A stretch of 64,000 nt of DNA from assembly GCA_005882135.1 (NCBI GenBank), contig VBDR01000033.1:31847-95846 (forward strand). The letters are read 5' to 3'. Positions within the stretch are counted from its first letter, which is position 1; every line of letters begins with the position of its first letter. The DNA comes from Chloroflexota bacterium. Its GTDB lineage: Bacteria; Chloroflexota; Dormibacteria; Dormibacterales; Dormibacteraceae. The position numbers and the translations under genes are program-made. The notes below the pieces were generated by a model. That model did not search any database. It was not told the origin of the DNA and worked only from the letters and a program-made list of their open reading frames with translations. Below, piece by piece: positions 8,865-17,063 of this stretch.

Positions 8865-9598
8865 CTCGCCAAACTCAATCGCAGCACGGTCCATAGGGCG
8901 CGGCCTATCTCTCCTTGGGAGACTTTGGAGGCGCCGGCGACGCGATCCTCGAAGCGGATCGGCACCTCCACGACCGGATAGCCGAGGCGCACGGTGCGGT
9001 GGACCATCTCGATCTGAAAGGAGTACCCCTGGGAGACGATATCGTCCAGCTTGATGCTGGCCAGAAGGTCGCGGGTGTAGCAGCGAAAGCCCGACGTGCA
9101 GTCGCGAACGCGGAGTCTCAGCAGGGTCCGGCAGTAAAGGTTGGCGCCCCAGGAAAGAAGCAGGCGATGCGCCGGCCAGCCCACGATCTGACCGCCCCGC
9201 ATGTACCTCGATCCGACGGCCAGGCCCCCGCACCCGCGCGCCGCCTGCACGATCGAGTCGAGGTCCTGGGGCCGGTGCGAGCCATCGGCGTCCATCTCCA
9301 CGAACAACCTCGAACCCTCGGCCAGCCCGATCCGAAACGCGTCCTCATATGCGCTCCCGAGGCCGAGCTTGCGCTCCCGGTGCAGAACGCGAACCCCGCT
9401 GTCCGCCGCCGCCAGTCGATCCGCGAGCTCGCCGGTCCCGTCGGGCGAGGCATCGTCCACGATCAACACGTCGTGGCCGTAATGGCGAACCCCGGCAACC
9501 ACCCGCTCGAGGTTCTCGCGCTCGTTGAAGGTCGGCAGCACGACCAGCACCTCGGTGGGCGAAGACTTGCGCTCGGCGAGGTCCCGTTTCGGCTTCAT
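8861..9598 (-). CDS. Polyprenol monophosphomannose synthase-like GT2 glycosyltransferase
   Basis: 245 residues. It is a GT-A fold enzyme of the DPM1/Ppm1 type, which transfers a sugar (usually mannose from GDP-mannose) to polyprenyl phosphate on the inner membrane face. It shows VVLPTFNERENL, LIVDDASPDGTG, RERKLGLGSAYEDAF, the metal-binding DADGSH and the C-terminal ALGYPVVEVPIRFEDR-like stretch. It lacks the membrane domain found in some fused forms. It overlaps the upstream GT2 start region (ATGA at 9595-9598) and its stop overlaps the next gene's ATG. The product would feed GT-C enzymes such as its polytopic neighbours. Confidence 0.85.
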   Translation of the reverse strand: MKPKRDLAERKSSPTEVLVVLPTFNERENLERVVAGVRHYGHDVLIVDDASPDGTGELADRLAAADSGVRVLHRERKLGLGSAYEDAFRIGLAEGSRLFVEMDADGSHRPQDLDSIVQAARGCGGLAVGSRYMRGGQIVGWPAHRLLLSWGANLYCRTLLRLRVRDCTSGFRCYTRDLLASIKLDDIVSQGYSFQIEMVHRTVRLGYPVVEVPIRFEDRVAGASKVSQGEIGRALWTVLRLSLAR

Positions 9599-10308
9599 CC
9601 GCGCAGCCTCAGCCGGATGACATGCTTCAGCATGTCGATGGAGCTGCGGACCGGGCTGACCTTGGTCGGGGCTGAGTTGCGCCAGACGACCGGCACCTCG
9701 GCGATCTTCACACCCTGCTTCCGCGCGCGGTACAGGACCTCGGGGTCATAGCCGAAGCCGTCGGTGACGAGGCCGGCAAAGACGGCGTGCGCCACCTCGC
9801 CGCGAAACAGCTTGAAGCCGCACTGGGTGTCCCAGATTCCGGGCAGCAGCACCGCCTGCACGATCAGGTTGAAGGCCTTGCCCATGATGACCCGATACAC
9901 CGGCTGCGAGATCTCGACGCGCGACGCCCGCAGCGCACGCGATCCGATCGCCACTCCGGCGCCGGTGCTCAGCGCCGCCTGCAGCTTGTCGAGCTCCTCG
10001 ATCGGCGTCGACAGGTCCGCGTCGGTGAGGAGGATCTCGTCACCCTTCGCGGCCTCGACACCCACCGCTAGCGCGCGGCCCTTGCCGCGGTTATGGGGCA
10101 GGGCTTCGATGCGGATCGCGCCCTGGCGCTCGGCGGCGGCGTCCATGATCATCCGGGTGCCGTCGGCGCTGCCGTCGTCGACCAGGATCAGCTCGTATCG
10201 AGTGTTCCGGGCGTCGAGATAGCGCTCGATCTGCTCGATCGTGCGCGGCAGGCGCTGCTCCTCGTTGTAGCACGGGATGACGACGCTGAGCGCCGGACGT
10301 TCGGTCAC
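9595..10308 (-). CDS. Dolichyl-phosphate beta-glucosyltransferase-like GT2
   Basis: 237 residues from the GTG at 10306-10308. It is a GT-A glycosyltransferase with SVVIPCYNEEQRLP, LILVDDGSADGT, PHNRGKGRALAVGV, LLTDADLSTP (DxD-type metal site) and QCGFKLFRG, which together fit the ALG5-like branch making polyprenyl-phosphate hexose. A longer open frame upstream lies inside the WecG-like gene and lacks family support. The start is 11 bases after that gene's stop and the end overlaps the next GT2 by four bases, so the four genes form one operon. Donor and acceptor are inferred from family only. Confidence 0.85.
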   Translation of the reverse strand: MTERPALSVVIPCYNEEQRLPRTIEQIERYLDARNTRYELILVDDGSADGTRMIMDAAAERQGAIRIEALPHNRGKGRALAVGVEAAKGDEILLTDADLSTPIEELDKLQAALSTGAGVAIGSRALRASRVEISQPVYRVIMGKAFNLIVQAVLLPGIWDTQCGFKLFRGEVAHAVFAGLVTDGFGYDPEVLYRARKQGVKIAEVPVVWRNSAPTKVSPVRSSIDMLKHVIRLRLRG

Positions 10309-10319
10309 GGCTCGCCATC

Positions 10320-11039
10320 TTAAGTGTCGTTGCGCAACACCTTGATTGCGTAGACCGGCAGCACGGCCATGCGGCGGATGCGCCAGGGCTGGCGGCCCAG
10401 GCGATGAAGCCACTCGAGGCCGGCTCTGCGCATCCAGGCCGGCGCGCGCGGAACACGGCCGGTCAGATAGTCGAAGGCCCCGCCCACGCCGACGGCCACG
10501 GCGACGCCGAGTCGATTCCGCAGCCTGTCGATCCACAGTTCCTGCGCGGGCGCGCCGTATGCGACGAGCAAGACCTGGGTCCCGTGCTCATGGATCAGCT
10601 TTAGCGTTTCCGCGTCCTGGCTCGGATCCGGGGCGCCAGGGTGCGATGCCACCTCCAGGGTCGGGTTCCCGCTGCGCAGCTTTGCCGCGAGCGCACCGGC
10701 CACGCCTGGCGCCGCGCCGAGGAGGAACAGCCTGAAGCCGCGGCGCGCGCACATCGCCGCGAGCGGCTGGACGAGGTCGACGCCGGCGACCGGCTGGCGC
10801 ACGTCGCAGCCCTGCCGGCGCGCGGCCCAAACCACGCCCACGCCGTCTGGCAGGCACAGCTCAGCCGACGCGATCACGCGCGCAAACTCTCGGTCCTTCT
10901 GGGCGCGCATCACGAACTCGGGATTCACCGTGGCAACCAGGTGAGGTCCACCTTCGTCGACGAAGCGTTCGATCCGCTCGAGCGTTGAGCCCATGTCAAG
11001 GCAGTCCACCCTGACCCCCAGGATTCGCGCGTCCTTCAA
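10320..11039 (-). CDS. WecG/TagA/CpsF-family N-acetylmannosaminyl-type glycosyltransferase
   Basis: 239 residues. The family (GT26) adds a second sugar to undecaprenyl-diphosphate-GlcNAc in teichoic acid or capsule linkage units. It has the conserved NPEFVM, LPDGVGVVWAAR, RLFLLGAAPGV, VAYGAPAQELWI and GVGGAFDYLTGRVPRAPAWM followed by GLEWLHRL. The start is the TTG at 11037-11039, overlapping the upstream deacetylase stop as TTGA. It pairs functionally with the WecA/TagO-like transferase at 23923, which would make its lipid-linked acceptor. Confidence 0.88.
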   Translation of the reverse strand: MKDARILGVRVDCLDMGSTLERIERFVDEGGPHLVATVNPEFVMRAQKDREFARVIASAELCLPDGVGVVWAARRQGCDVRQPVAGVDLVQPLAAMCARRGFRLFLLGAAPGVAGALAAKLRSGNPTLEVASHPGAPDPSQDAETLKLIHEHGTQVLLVAYGAPAQELWIDRLRNRLGVAVAVGVGGAFDYLTGRVPRAPAWMRRAGLEWLHRLGRQPWRIRRMAVLPVYAIKVLRNDT

Positions 11040-12001
11040 GCGCCCGGTTGCTGTCCTCGATCGAGCGGCGGCCCCACGATGCTGAGCTTGACGACGGTGA
11101 TCGACGGCATGCTCACGCCCAGGTTGGCGATGAACTCCGGCATCGGCTCGCTACCACCGACCCGAACCCGACTCCAGGTGTAGCGATCAACAAGGCTGTG
11201 TGTGAGGGGATATTCCGCGGTCGTCACGGCGGTGCCGTATCCCGCGCGTCTGACCGCGTCGATCGTTTGCGGATTGAATTTGCCGGATGGGTACGCGAAG
11301 TCCACCACAGGGTGACCCACCAGCTGCTCGAGCCAGCGCTTCGACTCCACCAACTCGTAGGTCACACGTCCAGGTGATGTGCGGGCTAGGTCGGCGTGGT
11401 CAACCGTGTGCGATCCGATCTCAATCCCGGCGCGGTCCATCGCGAGCAGCTCGTCGCGGCTGACATACCCGGACCGACCGACGAAGCCCGAGACAATGTA
11501 AGCGACCGCTGTGAACCCGTGAGCCTCGAGGATCGGGAACGCCGTCGTGTAGAGATCCTGGTAGCCGTCGTCGAGGGTGATGACGACGGGACGCGATGGC
11601 AGGGCCTGGGCGCCGCCGAAGTAGGCGCGTACCTGGTTGAGGTTGACCGGATGGTATCCGTTGGCATGGAGCCAATCCATCTGAGCTTCGAACACCGCCG
11701 GCGCGACCGAGAGCCTGAATCCCAACGGGTCCGTGCGCGTCGACGGAGGCGTGCGGATGTAGTGGTACATCAGGATGGGCACGCGGATCACCGGCGCGCC
11801 GACCGGGACCATGTCGCGCCTCTTGATGAAATATTCGCGGCCGCCGGTGTCGGCCCCGCCGAGCGTTGGGGCCGCGATTTGCTGGCCGGCCGGGGCCGGA
11901 GGGATTACCGCCAATAGAGGCGAATCATCGGCCTGAAGGACGTATGCGCCGGCCAGGAGCAGCGCCACCGCGACTCCGACGCCGGTGGCGACATGCCTCA
12001 C
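11036..12001 (-). CDS. Membrane-anchored polysaccharide deacetylase (NodB domain)
   Basis: 321 residues from the GTG at 11999-12001. An N-terminal helix (TGVGVAVALLLAGAYVL) suggests export with membrane anchoring. The catalytic NodB domain shows VPILMYHYI, the metal/base pair TLDDGYQD and SHTVDHADL (HxxxH metal site), and DFAYPSGKFN. It would remove acetyl groups from an extracytoplasmic N-acetylated polysaccharide. It heads a minus-strand operon with WecG-like and two GT2 genes, and is divergent from a GT4 gene only 24 bases away, so the two promoters must overlap. An upstream in-frame extension lies over the GT4 gene and is rejected. Confidence 0.85.
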   Translation of the reverse strand: MRHVATGVGVAVALLLAGAYVLQADDSPLLAVIPPAPAGQQIAAPTLGGADTGGREYFIKRRDMVPVGAPVIRVPILMYHYIRTPPSTRTDPLGFRLSVAPAVFEAQMDWLHANGYHPVNLNQVRAYFGGAQALPSRPVVITLDDGYQDLYTTAFPILEAHGFTAVAYIVSGFVGRSGYVSRDELLAMDRAGIEIGSHTVDHADLARTSPGRVTYELVESKRWLEQLVGHPVVDFAYPSGKFNPQTIDAVRRAGYGTAVTTAEYPLTHSLVDRYTWSRVRVGGSEPMPEFIANLGVSMPSITVVKLSIVGPPLDRGQQPGA

Positions 12002-12025
12002 GGCCGTTAGCTTAAGGTCGTTCCG

Positions 12026-13105
12026 GTGGTGGCATCCGGGACAAAGCCGGCAACGGTCGCCGTTGACGTCAATCCCGCGACGCGAGCGGTCGTCACAGGC
12101 ACCGAGGTCTTCACGCGGGAGGTGGCGGCGCGGCTCCCCGCCGCGGCGCCCGAGCTCCGGTGGCGCTTTTTCGCCTCGAGGCCCCGTGCGCACCTCGGCG
12201 TGGACGTCGTCGTGCTGCCGTTCCGCCGCCTTTGGTCTCAGCTGCGCCTGCCCCTCCATCTGGCGAGCGAGCGACCGGACCTACTTTTCGTGCCCGCCCA
12301 TGTCATCCCGTTTGCGTGGCCGGGCAAGGTCCTGGCCGTGGTCCACGACCTCGCGTTCGAGCGCCACCCCGACGCCTACCAGGTCGCCGATCGCGCATAC
12401 CTCCGGCTCAGCACGCGCTGGGCCGTCTCGCGCTCCCGCCTGTTGATCGCCATCTCCGAATCCACAAAGCACGATCTCGTCGACATGTACGGGGTGGCGC
12501 CGGAGCGCATCCGAGTCGTGCCGCTGGGGATCAGCGCGCCTGCGGTTCCACCGGCGCCCCTGTCACGCCTGACCGAGCTCGGCTTGAACGGGAGCTTCGT
12601 GCTTCAAGTGGGACGCGTCGAGCCACGCAAGAACCAGTCGGCCGCCCTCGCCGCGGTGGAGCGGCTCGACGGCGTCACGCTGGTGATCGCCGGTCCCGAG
12701 CGTGACGCCGACCTGTCGGAGAGACTGCGCAACTCCGCGCACTGCCGGGTTCTCGGCATGGTCGACCAGCCGATGCTCGAGCTCCTCTACAGGCGGGCGG
12801 CGGCGGTCGTGGTGCCGAGCCTCTACGAAGGATTTGGGCTCCCGGTCCTGGAGGCGATGGCTCGGGGCAAGGTGGTCGTGGCCGCCAAGTCGTCGTCCCT
12901 GCCCGAAGTTGGAGGCGAAGGAGCGCTGTATTTTCACCAGTCCGCAGCACCGGACCAGCTGGCGAGCGTGCTCGAGGCTGCATTGGGTGACCAGACTCTG
13001 CGCACCAAGATGGCCCGCGCCGCCCGCGCGCGCGCGGCCAGGTTCACGTGGGACAAGACCGCGGCCGCGATCGCGGCCGTGATCAGGGAGCTGCTCTCGA
13101 GCTGA
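12026..13105 (+). CDS. GT4-family glycosyltransferase
   Basis: 359 residues, GTG start. It is a GT-B fold retaining transferase with VVHDLAFERHP, the linker LLIAISESTKHDL, donor-domain LQVGRVEPRKNQ and the characteristic EGFGLPVLEAMARGKVV (EX7E). There are no membrane helices, so it is cytosolic or peripheral. It is divergent from the deacetylase and converges with the second GT4 gene, overlapping it by 23 bases at the 3' ends. The two GT4 proteins are similar in layout but not recent duplicates. The sugar substrate cannot be deduced. Confidence 0.85.
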   Translation: MVASGTKPATVAVDVNPATRAVVTGTEVFTREVAARLPAAAPELRWRFFASRPRAHLGVDVVVLPFRRLWSQLRLPLHLASERPDLLFVPAHVIPFAWPGKVLAVVHDLAFERHPDAYQVADRAYLRLSTRWAVSRSRLLIAISESTKHDLVDMYGVAPERIRVVPLGISAPAVPPAPLSRLTELGLNGSFVLQVGRVEPRKNQSAALAAVERLDGVTLVIAGPERDADLSERLRNSAHCRVLGMVDQPMLELLYRRAAAVVVPSLYEGFGLPVLEAMARGKVVVAAKSSSLPEVGGEGALYFHQSAAPDQLASVLEAALGDQTLRTKMARAARARAARFTWDKTAAAIAAVIRELLSS

Positions 13106-14186
13106 TCGCGTCGTCGATGGCGCGCCAGGTCAGCGTGGCCGCCCGCGCCCAGTTGAACTCAGCCGCACGCAGGATTCCGCGGTGGCGAAGGTCGGCCGCC
13201 AGCTGCGTGTCCGCCATCACCCGCTCGAGCGCTTCGCGCCACGCGTCCGGCTGATCGGCCGGGACGATCATCGCCGCACCGTCGACGACCTCGGGCAAGC
13301 TCGACCGATCGGAAACGACCACCGGCGTGCCGCACGCCATCGCCTCGAGCGGCGGTAAGCCGAACCCCTCATACCAGGCTGGATGGGCGAGGATGCGGGC
13401 CAGGTTATAGATCGCCGGCAGCTCGTCAGGGTCGACCGAGTCGAGATGATGCAGGTGCGGACCAAGGCGCGCCATCTTCGCGCGGATCGGTTCATACAAC
13501 CAACCCCATGAACCGACCACGACTAGATCGGGGCGGTCCCGCATCATGGCCCACGCGTCGAGCAGAGTTTCCAGGTTCTTGCGCGGCTCGACGGTGCCGA
13601 CGAACAGGATGAACCGCTCCGGCAGCCTGAGCCGGGCCCGGGCGTCGGCTCGCTCATCTGCGCTCATCGGCTGCAGCTGCTGCGAGACGCCGTGCGCGAC
13701 CACCTGGATTCGCCCGCGGTCGATGCCGAAAATCTCGACGATGTCGCGTGCCGTGTTTTCCGAGACCGCGATCACGACATCGGCCCGCAGCACTGATCGG
13801 GGCACGACCAAGCGGGTGCTGAGAGGCTGGCGAGGGGGAAACCAGCGGGGGTTTCGGTAGATGGCGAGGTCGTGCACGGTGATCACCGTGGGACAGCCGA
13901 GCTTGCCCAACGGGAGGGCCCCGGCGGGACCGAAGTACACGCTGGGGTCGAGGCGGCGAATCTCCGCCGGCCACTGAAGGTGCCGGCCAACCAGGCGCCT
14001 CTGTGGCAGCAGGCGGTACGTCGCGTCGGGAACGTGGACGAACCCGCCGGGCGGTCCGAAGACGGTGAGGCGGCAGTCGGGCCGGTCGACGGCCATCGCA
14101 TGCAGGATCTGGGTCGTGTAGACGCCGACTCCAGCCCGGGACCGCTCGAGGCCGGACCCGTCGACCACCACGCGCAGCCCGGTCAA
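13083..14186 (-). CDS. GT4-family glycosyltransferase, translated from a repeat-borne ribosome site
   Basis: 367 residues. VVVDGSGLERSRAGVGVYT is the nucleotide-loop start of many mannosyl/rhamnosyl GT4 enzymes, followed by VITVHDLAIYRNP, VVIAVSENTARDI, LFVGTVEPRKNL and EGFGLPPLEAMACGTPVV. I set the start at the TTG at 14184-14186: it stands 7 bases after GGAGG, and the family homology begins just after it. The open frame continues to 14291, but that part is the translation of a palindromic element. The Shine-Dalgarno forms the 3' arm of a 10-bp hairpin, so initiation may be hairpin-controlled. It is the last gene of the mreB-side minus-strand run. Confidence 0.83.
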   Translation of the reverse strand: MTGLRVVVDGSGLERSRAGVGVYTTQILHAMAVDRPDCRLTVFGPPGGFVHVPDATYRLLPQRRLVGRHLQWPAEIRRLDPSVYFGPAGALPLGKLGCPTVITVHDLAIYRNPRWFPPRQPLSTRLVVPRSVLRADVVIAVSENTARDIVEIFGIDRGRIQVVAHGVSQQLQPMSADERADARARLRLPERFILFVGTVEPRKNLETLLDAWAMMRDRPDLVVVGSWGWLYEPIRAKMARLGPHLHHLDSVDPDELPAIYNLARILAHPAWYEGFGLPPLEAMACGTPVVVSDRSSLPEVVDGAAMIVPADQPDAWREALERVMADTQLAADLRHRGILRAAEFNWARAATLTWRAIDDAISSRAAP

Positions 14187-14192
14187 AAAGTC

Positions 14193-14240
14193 ACCTCCCC
14201 ACCCCGTGGGGAGGTCGGAGGCGAAGCCTCCGGAGGGGAG
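14193..14240 (+). repeat. Bipartite palindromic element, copy B
   Basis: ACCTCCCCAC, a 3-base loop, GTGGGGAGGT, then GGAGGCGAAGCCTCC and CGGAGGGGAG. The first hairpin has 10 paired bases. A further GAGTCCCC-ATTA-GCGGAGG tail follows, which recurs beside copy E as GAGTCCCC-GTTA-CCGGAGG. It fills most of the gap between mreB and the GT4 gene. Read on the minus strand, its first arm is the GT4 Shine-Dalgarno. Confidence 0.8.
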
Positions 14241-14253
14241 CTCCGAGTCCCCA

Positions 14254-15267
14254 TTAGCGGAGGTGAGCCTGATTCCGCCTGAGCACCTCAAAGGTTTCCA
14301 GCGCCAGACCCGTACCCCGCACGACCGAGGTCTGCGGCTCGTCGGCGACGACCGCCGGAATGCCCGTATGCATCGAGAGATACCGCTCGATGCCCCGGAG
14401 CTGAGCTCCGCCGCCGGTGAGCACGATGCCCCGGTCGAAGATGTCCGCCGCGAGCTCAGGCGGTGTTTCCTCGAGCACGTCCCGCACCGCTCCGGCGATC
14501 AAGCGCAGGGGCTCATCGATCGCCTCCACGATCTCGTTTGACGAGACCTCCACGTTTCGGGGAAGTCCCGTGACCAGGTCGCGACCGCGCACCTCGGTCA
14601 GCAGAGGCTGTTTCATCGAGACCGCCGACCCGACTGCAAGCTTGACCTCTTCCGCGGTGCGCTCACCGATGAGGAGGTTGTGCTCGCGCTTCATATACAT
14701 CGCGATCGCGTCATCGATGCGGTTGCCGCCGACGCGAATCGAATGCGCGACGACCATCCCCGACAGGGAGATGACCGCGATCGCGGTCGTGCCGCCGCCG
14801 ATATCGCAGATCGCGTTGCCTCGCGGTTCGGCGATCGCAAGGCCGGCGCCGATCGCGGCCGCCAGCGGCTCGTCGATGAGCCACGCCTGCCGCGCGCCGG
14901 CGGAGATGGCCGCCTCGGTGACCGCGCGGCGCTCGGCTGACGTCACCCCGGACGGGACGCAGACCATGATCTCGGGCTTGAACAGGCGCTGCCGGCCCTG
15001 AACCTTGCCGATCAGGTGATGCAGCATGGCCTCCGTCACCACGAAATCCGCGATCACACCCTCACGCATCGGCCTGACGACGTGGATCGACTCCGGCGCA
15101 CGCCCCATCATCTCGAAGGCCTGGCGCCCAACCGCGAGGACACGACTTCCATCGCGATTCACCGCGACCATCGACGGCTCGTTGATCACGATGCCTTCGC
15201 CCTTGACGTAGATGAGCACGGTCGACGTGCCGACGTCGATGCCGATCTTCCGCGAAAGAATCGACAC
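14254..15267 (-). CDS. mreB: Rod shape-determining actin MreB
   Basis: 337 residues, GTG start overlapping the murA stop by one base. It is an actin-fold ATPase that polymerises under the membrane and positions the elongation machinery. The phosphate-1 loop GIDVGTSTVLIYVKGEG, FKPEIMVCVPSGVTSAERRAV, the phosphate-2 loop CDIGGGTTAIAVIS, and the adenosine motif IVLTGGGAQLRGIERYL are all present, and length is normal. mreC and mreD do not follow; a glycosyltransferase does. Coupling to murA suggests coordinated peptidoglycan precursor supply and cell shape. Confidence 0.95.
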   Translation of the reverse strand: MSILSRKIGIDVGTSTVLIYVKGEGIVINEPSMVAVNRDGSRVLAVGRQAFEMMGRAPESIHVVRPMREGVIADFVVTEAMLHHLIGKVQGRQRLFKPEIMVCVPSGVTSAERRAVTEAAISAGARQAWLIDEPLAAAIGAGLAIAEPRGNAICDIGGGTTAIAVISLSGMVVAHSIRVGGNRIDDAIAMYMKREHNLLIGERTAEEVKLAVGSAVSMKQPLLTEVRGRDLVTGLPRNVEVSSNEIVEAIDEPLRLIAGAVRDVLEETPPELAADIFDRGIVLTGGGAQLRGIERYLSMHTGIPAVVADEPQTSVVRGTGLALETFEVLRRNQAHLR

Positions 15268-16586
15268 TATTCGTAGGTGTGATCAGCGGCCAGTGGCTGC
15301 GGATCCACGTCGATGCTCTTGATGCGCGCTCCAACAGAGGCGAGCTTGCCGACCATGTCCTCGTAACCGCGCTCGACGTGCCATGCGTTGTGCAGCAGGC
15401 TCTTGCCTTCGGCGCAGAGCGCCGCGATCACGAGCGCGGCACCTGAGCGGATGTCGGGGATCGCCACCTCGGTGCCGTGCAGCCGGCAGGGGCCGTGCAC
15501 GATCGCATGCAGCCTTCCCTCCACCGTGATCCCGGCGCCCATCTTGGCCAGCTCGCGCACGTGCTGGAAGCGATTCTCGTGCACGTATTCGGAGATCACG
15601 CTCTCGCCTTCGGCCTGCGTCATCAGCGCCATGTACTGCGCCTGCAGGTCGGTTGGGAAACCGGGAAACGTCCACGTCGACATGTCAATCGGTTTCAGCG
15701 GGGTGCGCGGCTGCCGACCCACGCGGAACCAACCCTCACCCACCTCCACGTATGCGCCGGCCTGCTCCAGCTTGAGGAGCAGCACCTGGAGGTCTTCCGG
15801 TGGGCTGCAATCGATGCGCAGCGCGCCGCCCGCCGCCGCCACCGCGATCGCGTAGGTCCCTGCCTCGAGGTAGTCCGGGACCACCGTGTGCTCCGCGCCG
15901 CGCAGCTCTTCCGTCCCGTCCACGATCAATCGCTCGCTGCCGATGCCCTCGATGCGCGCGCCCATCTTGGTGAGCAGCCGGCACAGGTCCTGGACGTGGG
16001 GCTCGCGCGCGGCGTTGAAGATCTCGGTACGGCCCTCAGCCTTCACCGCGGCCAGCAGGATGTTCTCGGTCCCGGTGACGGTTGGGAGGTCGAACACGAC
16101 CCTGTTGCCGCGCAGCCGGTCGACGCTGGCGACGATCTCGTCCTTCGTCTCGATGATGTGGGCGCCCATCTGGCGCAGGCCGCGAAGGTGCTGCTCGAAG
16201 CGGCGCGCGCCTATGTCATCGCCGCCCGGTCGAGGCACGCGGGCGTGCCCAAAGCGCGCCAGCAGCGCACCGAGCAGAACGATCGTCGCCCGCATCCGAC
16301 GTCCAAGCTGGTCGGGGACATCGCTTTTGCTCGCAGCCCCGGCCTCGATGACAACGGTGCCGTCACCCCTGGCGTGCCCCCCCAGCAGCGTCAGGATCTC
16401 CGCCATCACCACGGTGTCGGTCACGCGCGGCACGTTCCGGAGAGTGACCCGCTCCGTGGTCAACAGCGAGGCGACCATCTCGGGCAGGGCTGCGTTCTTG
16501 GAACCGCTCACGCAGATCTCGCCGGCGAGCTCCGCGCCGCCGCTGATCCGAAGCGCACGCTCGCGCCCACGCAAGCTTCCCTTCAT
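15267..16586 (-). CDS. murA: UDP-N-acetylglucosamine 1-carboxyvinyltransferase MurA, Cys-to-Asp type
   Basis: 439 residues. It catalyses the first committed step of peptidoglycan synthesis, adding enolpyruvate from PEP to UDP-GlcNAc in the cytosol. The substrate Lys lies in SGSKNAALPEM (about residue 30), and TVTGTENILLAA and WTFPGFPTDLQAQYMALM are conserved. The active-site loop reads RPGGDDIGARR where the usual enzyme has PGGCxIGxRP, so the catalytic Cys is Asp at about residue 123. Natural Asp variants (Mycobacterium, Chlamydia) are active but insensitive to fosfomycin. The adjoining Pro is also replaced by Arg. The unusual stop overlaps mreB's GTG. Confidence 0.95.
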   Translation of the reverse strand: MKGSLRGRERALRISGGAELAGEICVSGSKNAALPEMVASLLTTERVTLRNVPRVTDTVVMAEILTLLGGHARGDGTVVIEAGAASKSDVPDQLGRRMRATIVLLGALLARFGHARVPRPGGDDIGARRFEQHLRGLRQMGAHIIETKDEIVASVDRLRGNRVVFDLPTVTGTENILLAAVKAEGRTEIFNAAREPHVQDLCRLLTKMGARIEGIGSERLIVDGTEELRGAEHTVVPDYLEAGTYAIAVAAAGGALRIDCSPPEDLQVLLLKLEQAGAYVEVGEGWFRVGRQPRTPLKPIDMSTWTFPGFPTDLQAQYMALMTQAEGESVISEYVHENRFQHVRELAKMGAGITVEGRLHAIVHGPCRLHGTEVAIPDIRSGAALVIAALCAEGKSLLHNAWHVERGYEDMVGKLASVGARIKSIDVDPQPLAADHTYE

Positions 16587-16608
16587 GGAAGGGCTAAACC
16601 TAGCTCAG

Positions 16609-16638
16609 GCGCCCTGTGTCGTCTCCGGCACAGGGTGC
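16609..16638 (-). terminator. Stem-loop between atpC and murA
   Basis: GGCGCCCTGTG and CACAGGGTGCC pair with one mismatch around a loop of about 8-10 bases, 9 bases beyond the atpC stop. There is no clear U-tract in either direction. It marks the end of the ATP synthase operon and may reduce read-through into murA or stabilise the 3' end. Confidence 0.5.
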
Positions 16639-16646
16639 CCAGCCCT

Positions 16647-17057
16647 CTAGCCGCGCCGCGCCCGCGCCAGGCGCAGCCTGGCTTCCGCCATGGCGAGCGC
16701 GTTCTGGAACTCGGTCTCCTCTGCCGCTGTCAGGGTGCCGGCAAGCCTCTCCTGGGCACGGCGGCGCGCCTCCTCGGCGGCGTCCACCGAGATCTCCCCG
16801 GCGTGCTCCGCCACATCGGCGAGCACCGTCACGCGTTCGGGCAGCACCTCGAGAAAGCCCCCGCCCACGAACAGCGTCTCCTCGGGCCCGCCATAGGTCT
16901 CCTGAATTCGCAGGGGGCCTGGCTTGAGGATGGTCATGAGCGGCGCGTGACGCGCGAGCACGCCGAGCTCTCCCTCGGCGCCCGTGGCGATGATGAACTC
17001 GACGTCGCCTTCGAACAGGCTCCGCTCGACGCTGACCACGCGCAGCGGGAACTTCAT
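16647..17057 (-). CDS. atpC: F1 ATP synthase epsilon subunit
   Basis: 136 residues. The N-terminal beta-sandwich (FPLRVVSVERSLFEGDVEFI, GELGVLARHAPLMTILKPG) and the C-terminal helical hairpin with AEEARRRAQERL are standard for the epsilon subunit, which joins the gamma stalk and inhibits hydrolysis. The ATG at 17055-17057 follows GGGGAGG by 6 bases; that sequence is one arm of a palindromic element hairpin. The frame opens upstream to 17096 without family support. The gap to atpD is 64 bases, the largest in the operon, and is entirely filled by the repeat element. Confidence 0.95.
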   Translation of the reverse strand: MKFPLRVVSVERSLFEGDVEFIIATGAEGELGVLARHAPLMTILKPGPLRIQETYGGPEETLFVGGGFLEVLPERVTVLADVAEHAGEISVDAAEEARRRAQERLAGTLTAAEETEFQNALAMAEARLRLARARRG

Positions 17058-17063
17058 CCCTGG

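Noticed and set aside
11036..12259. Longer deacetylase start at 12259
   Set aside because: It would run through the divergent GT4 coding region; the signal-like helix begins right after the GTG at 12001.
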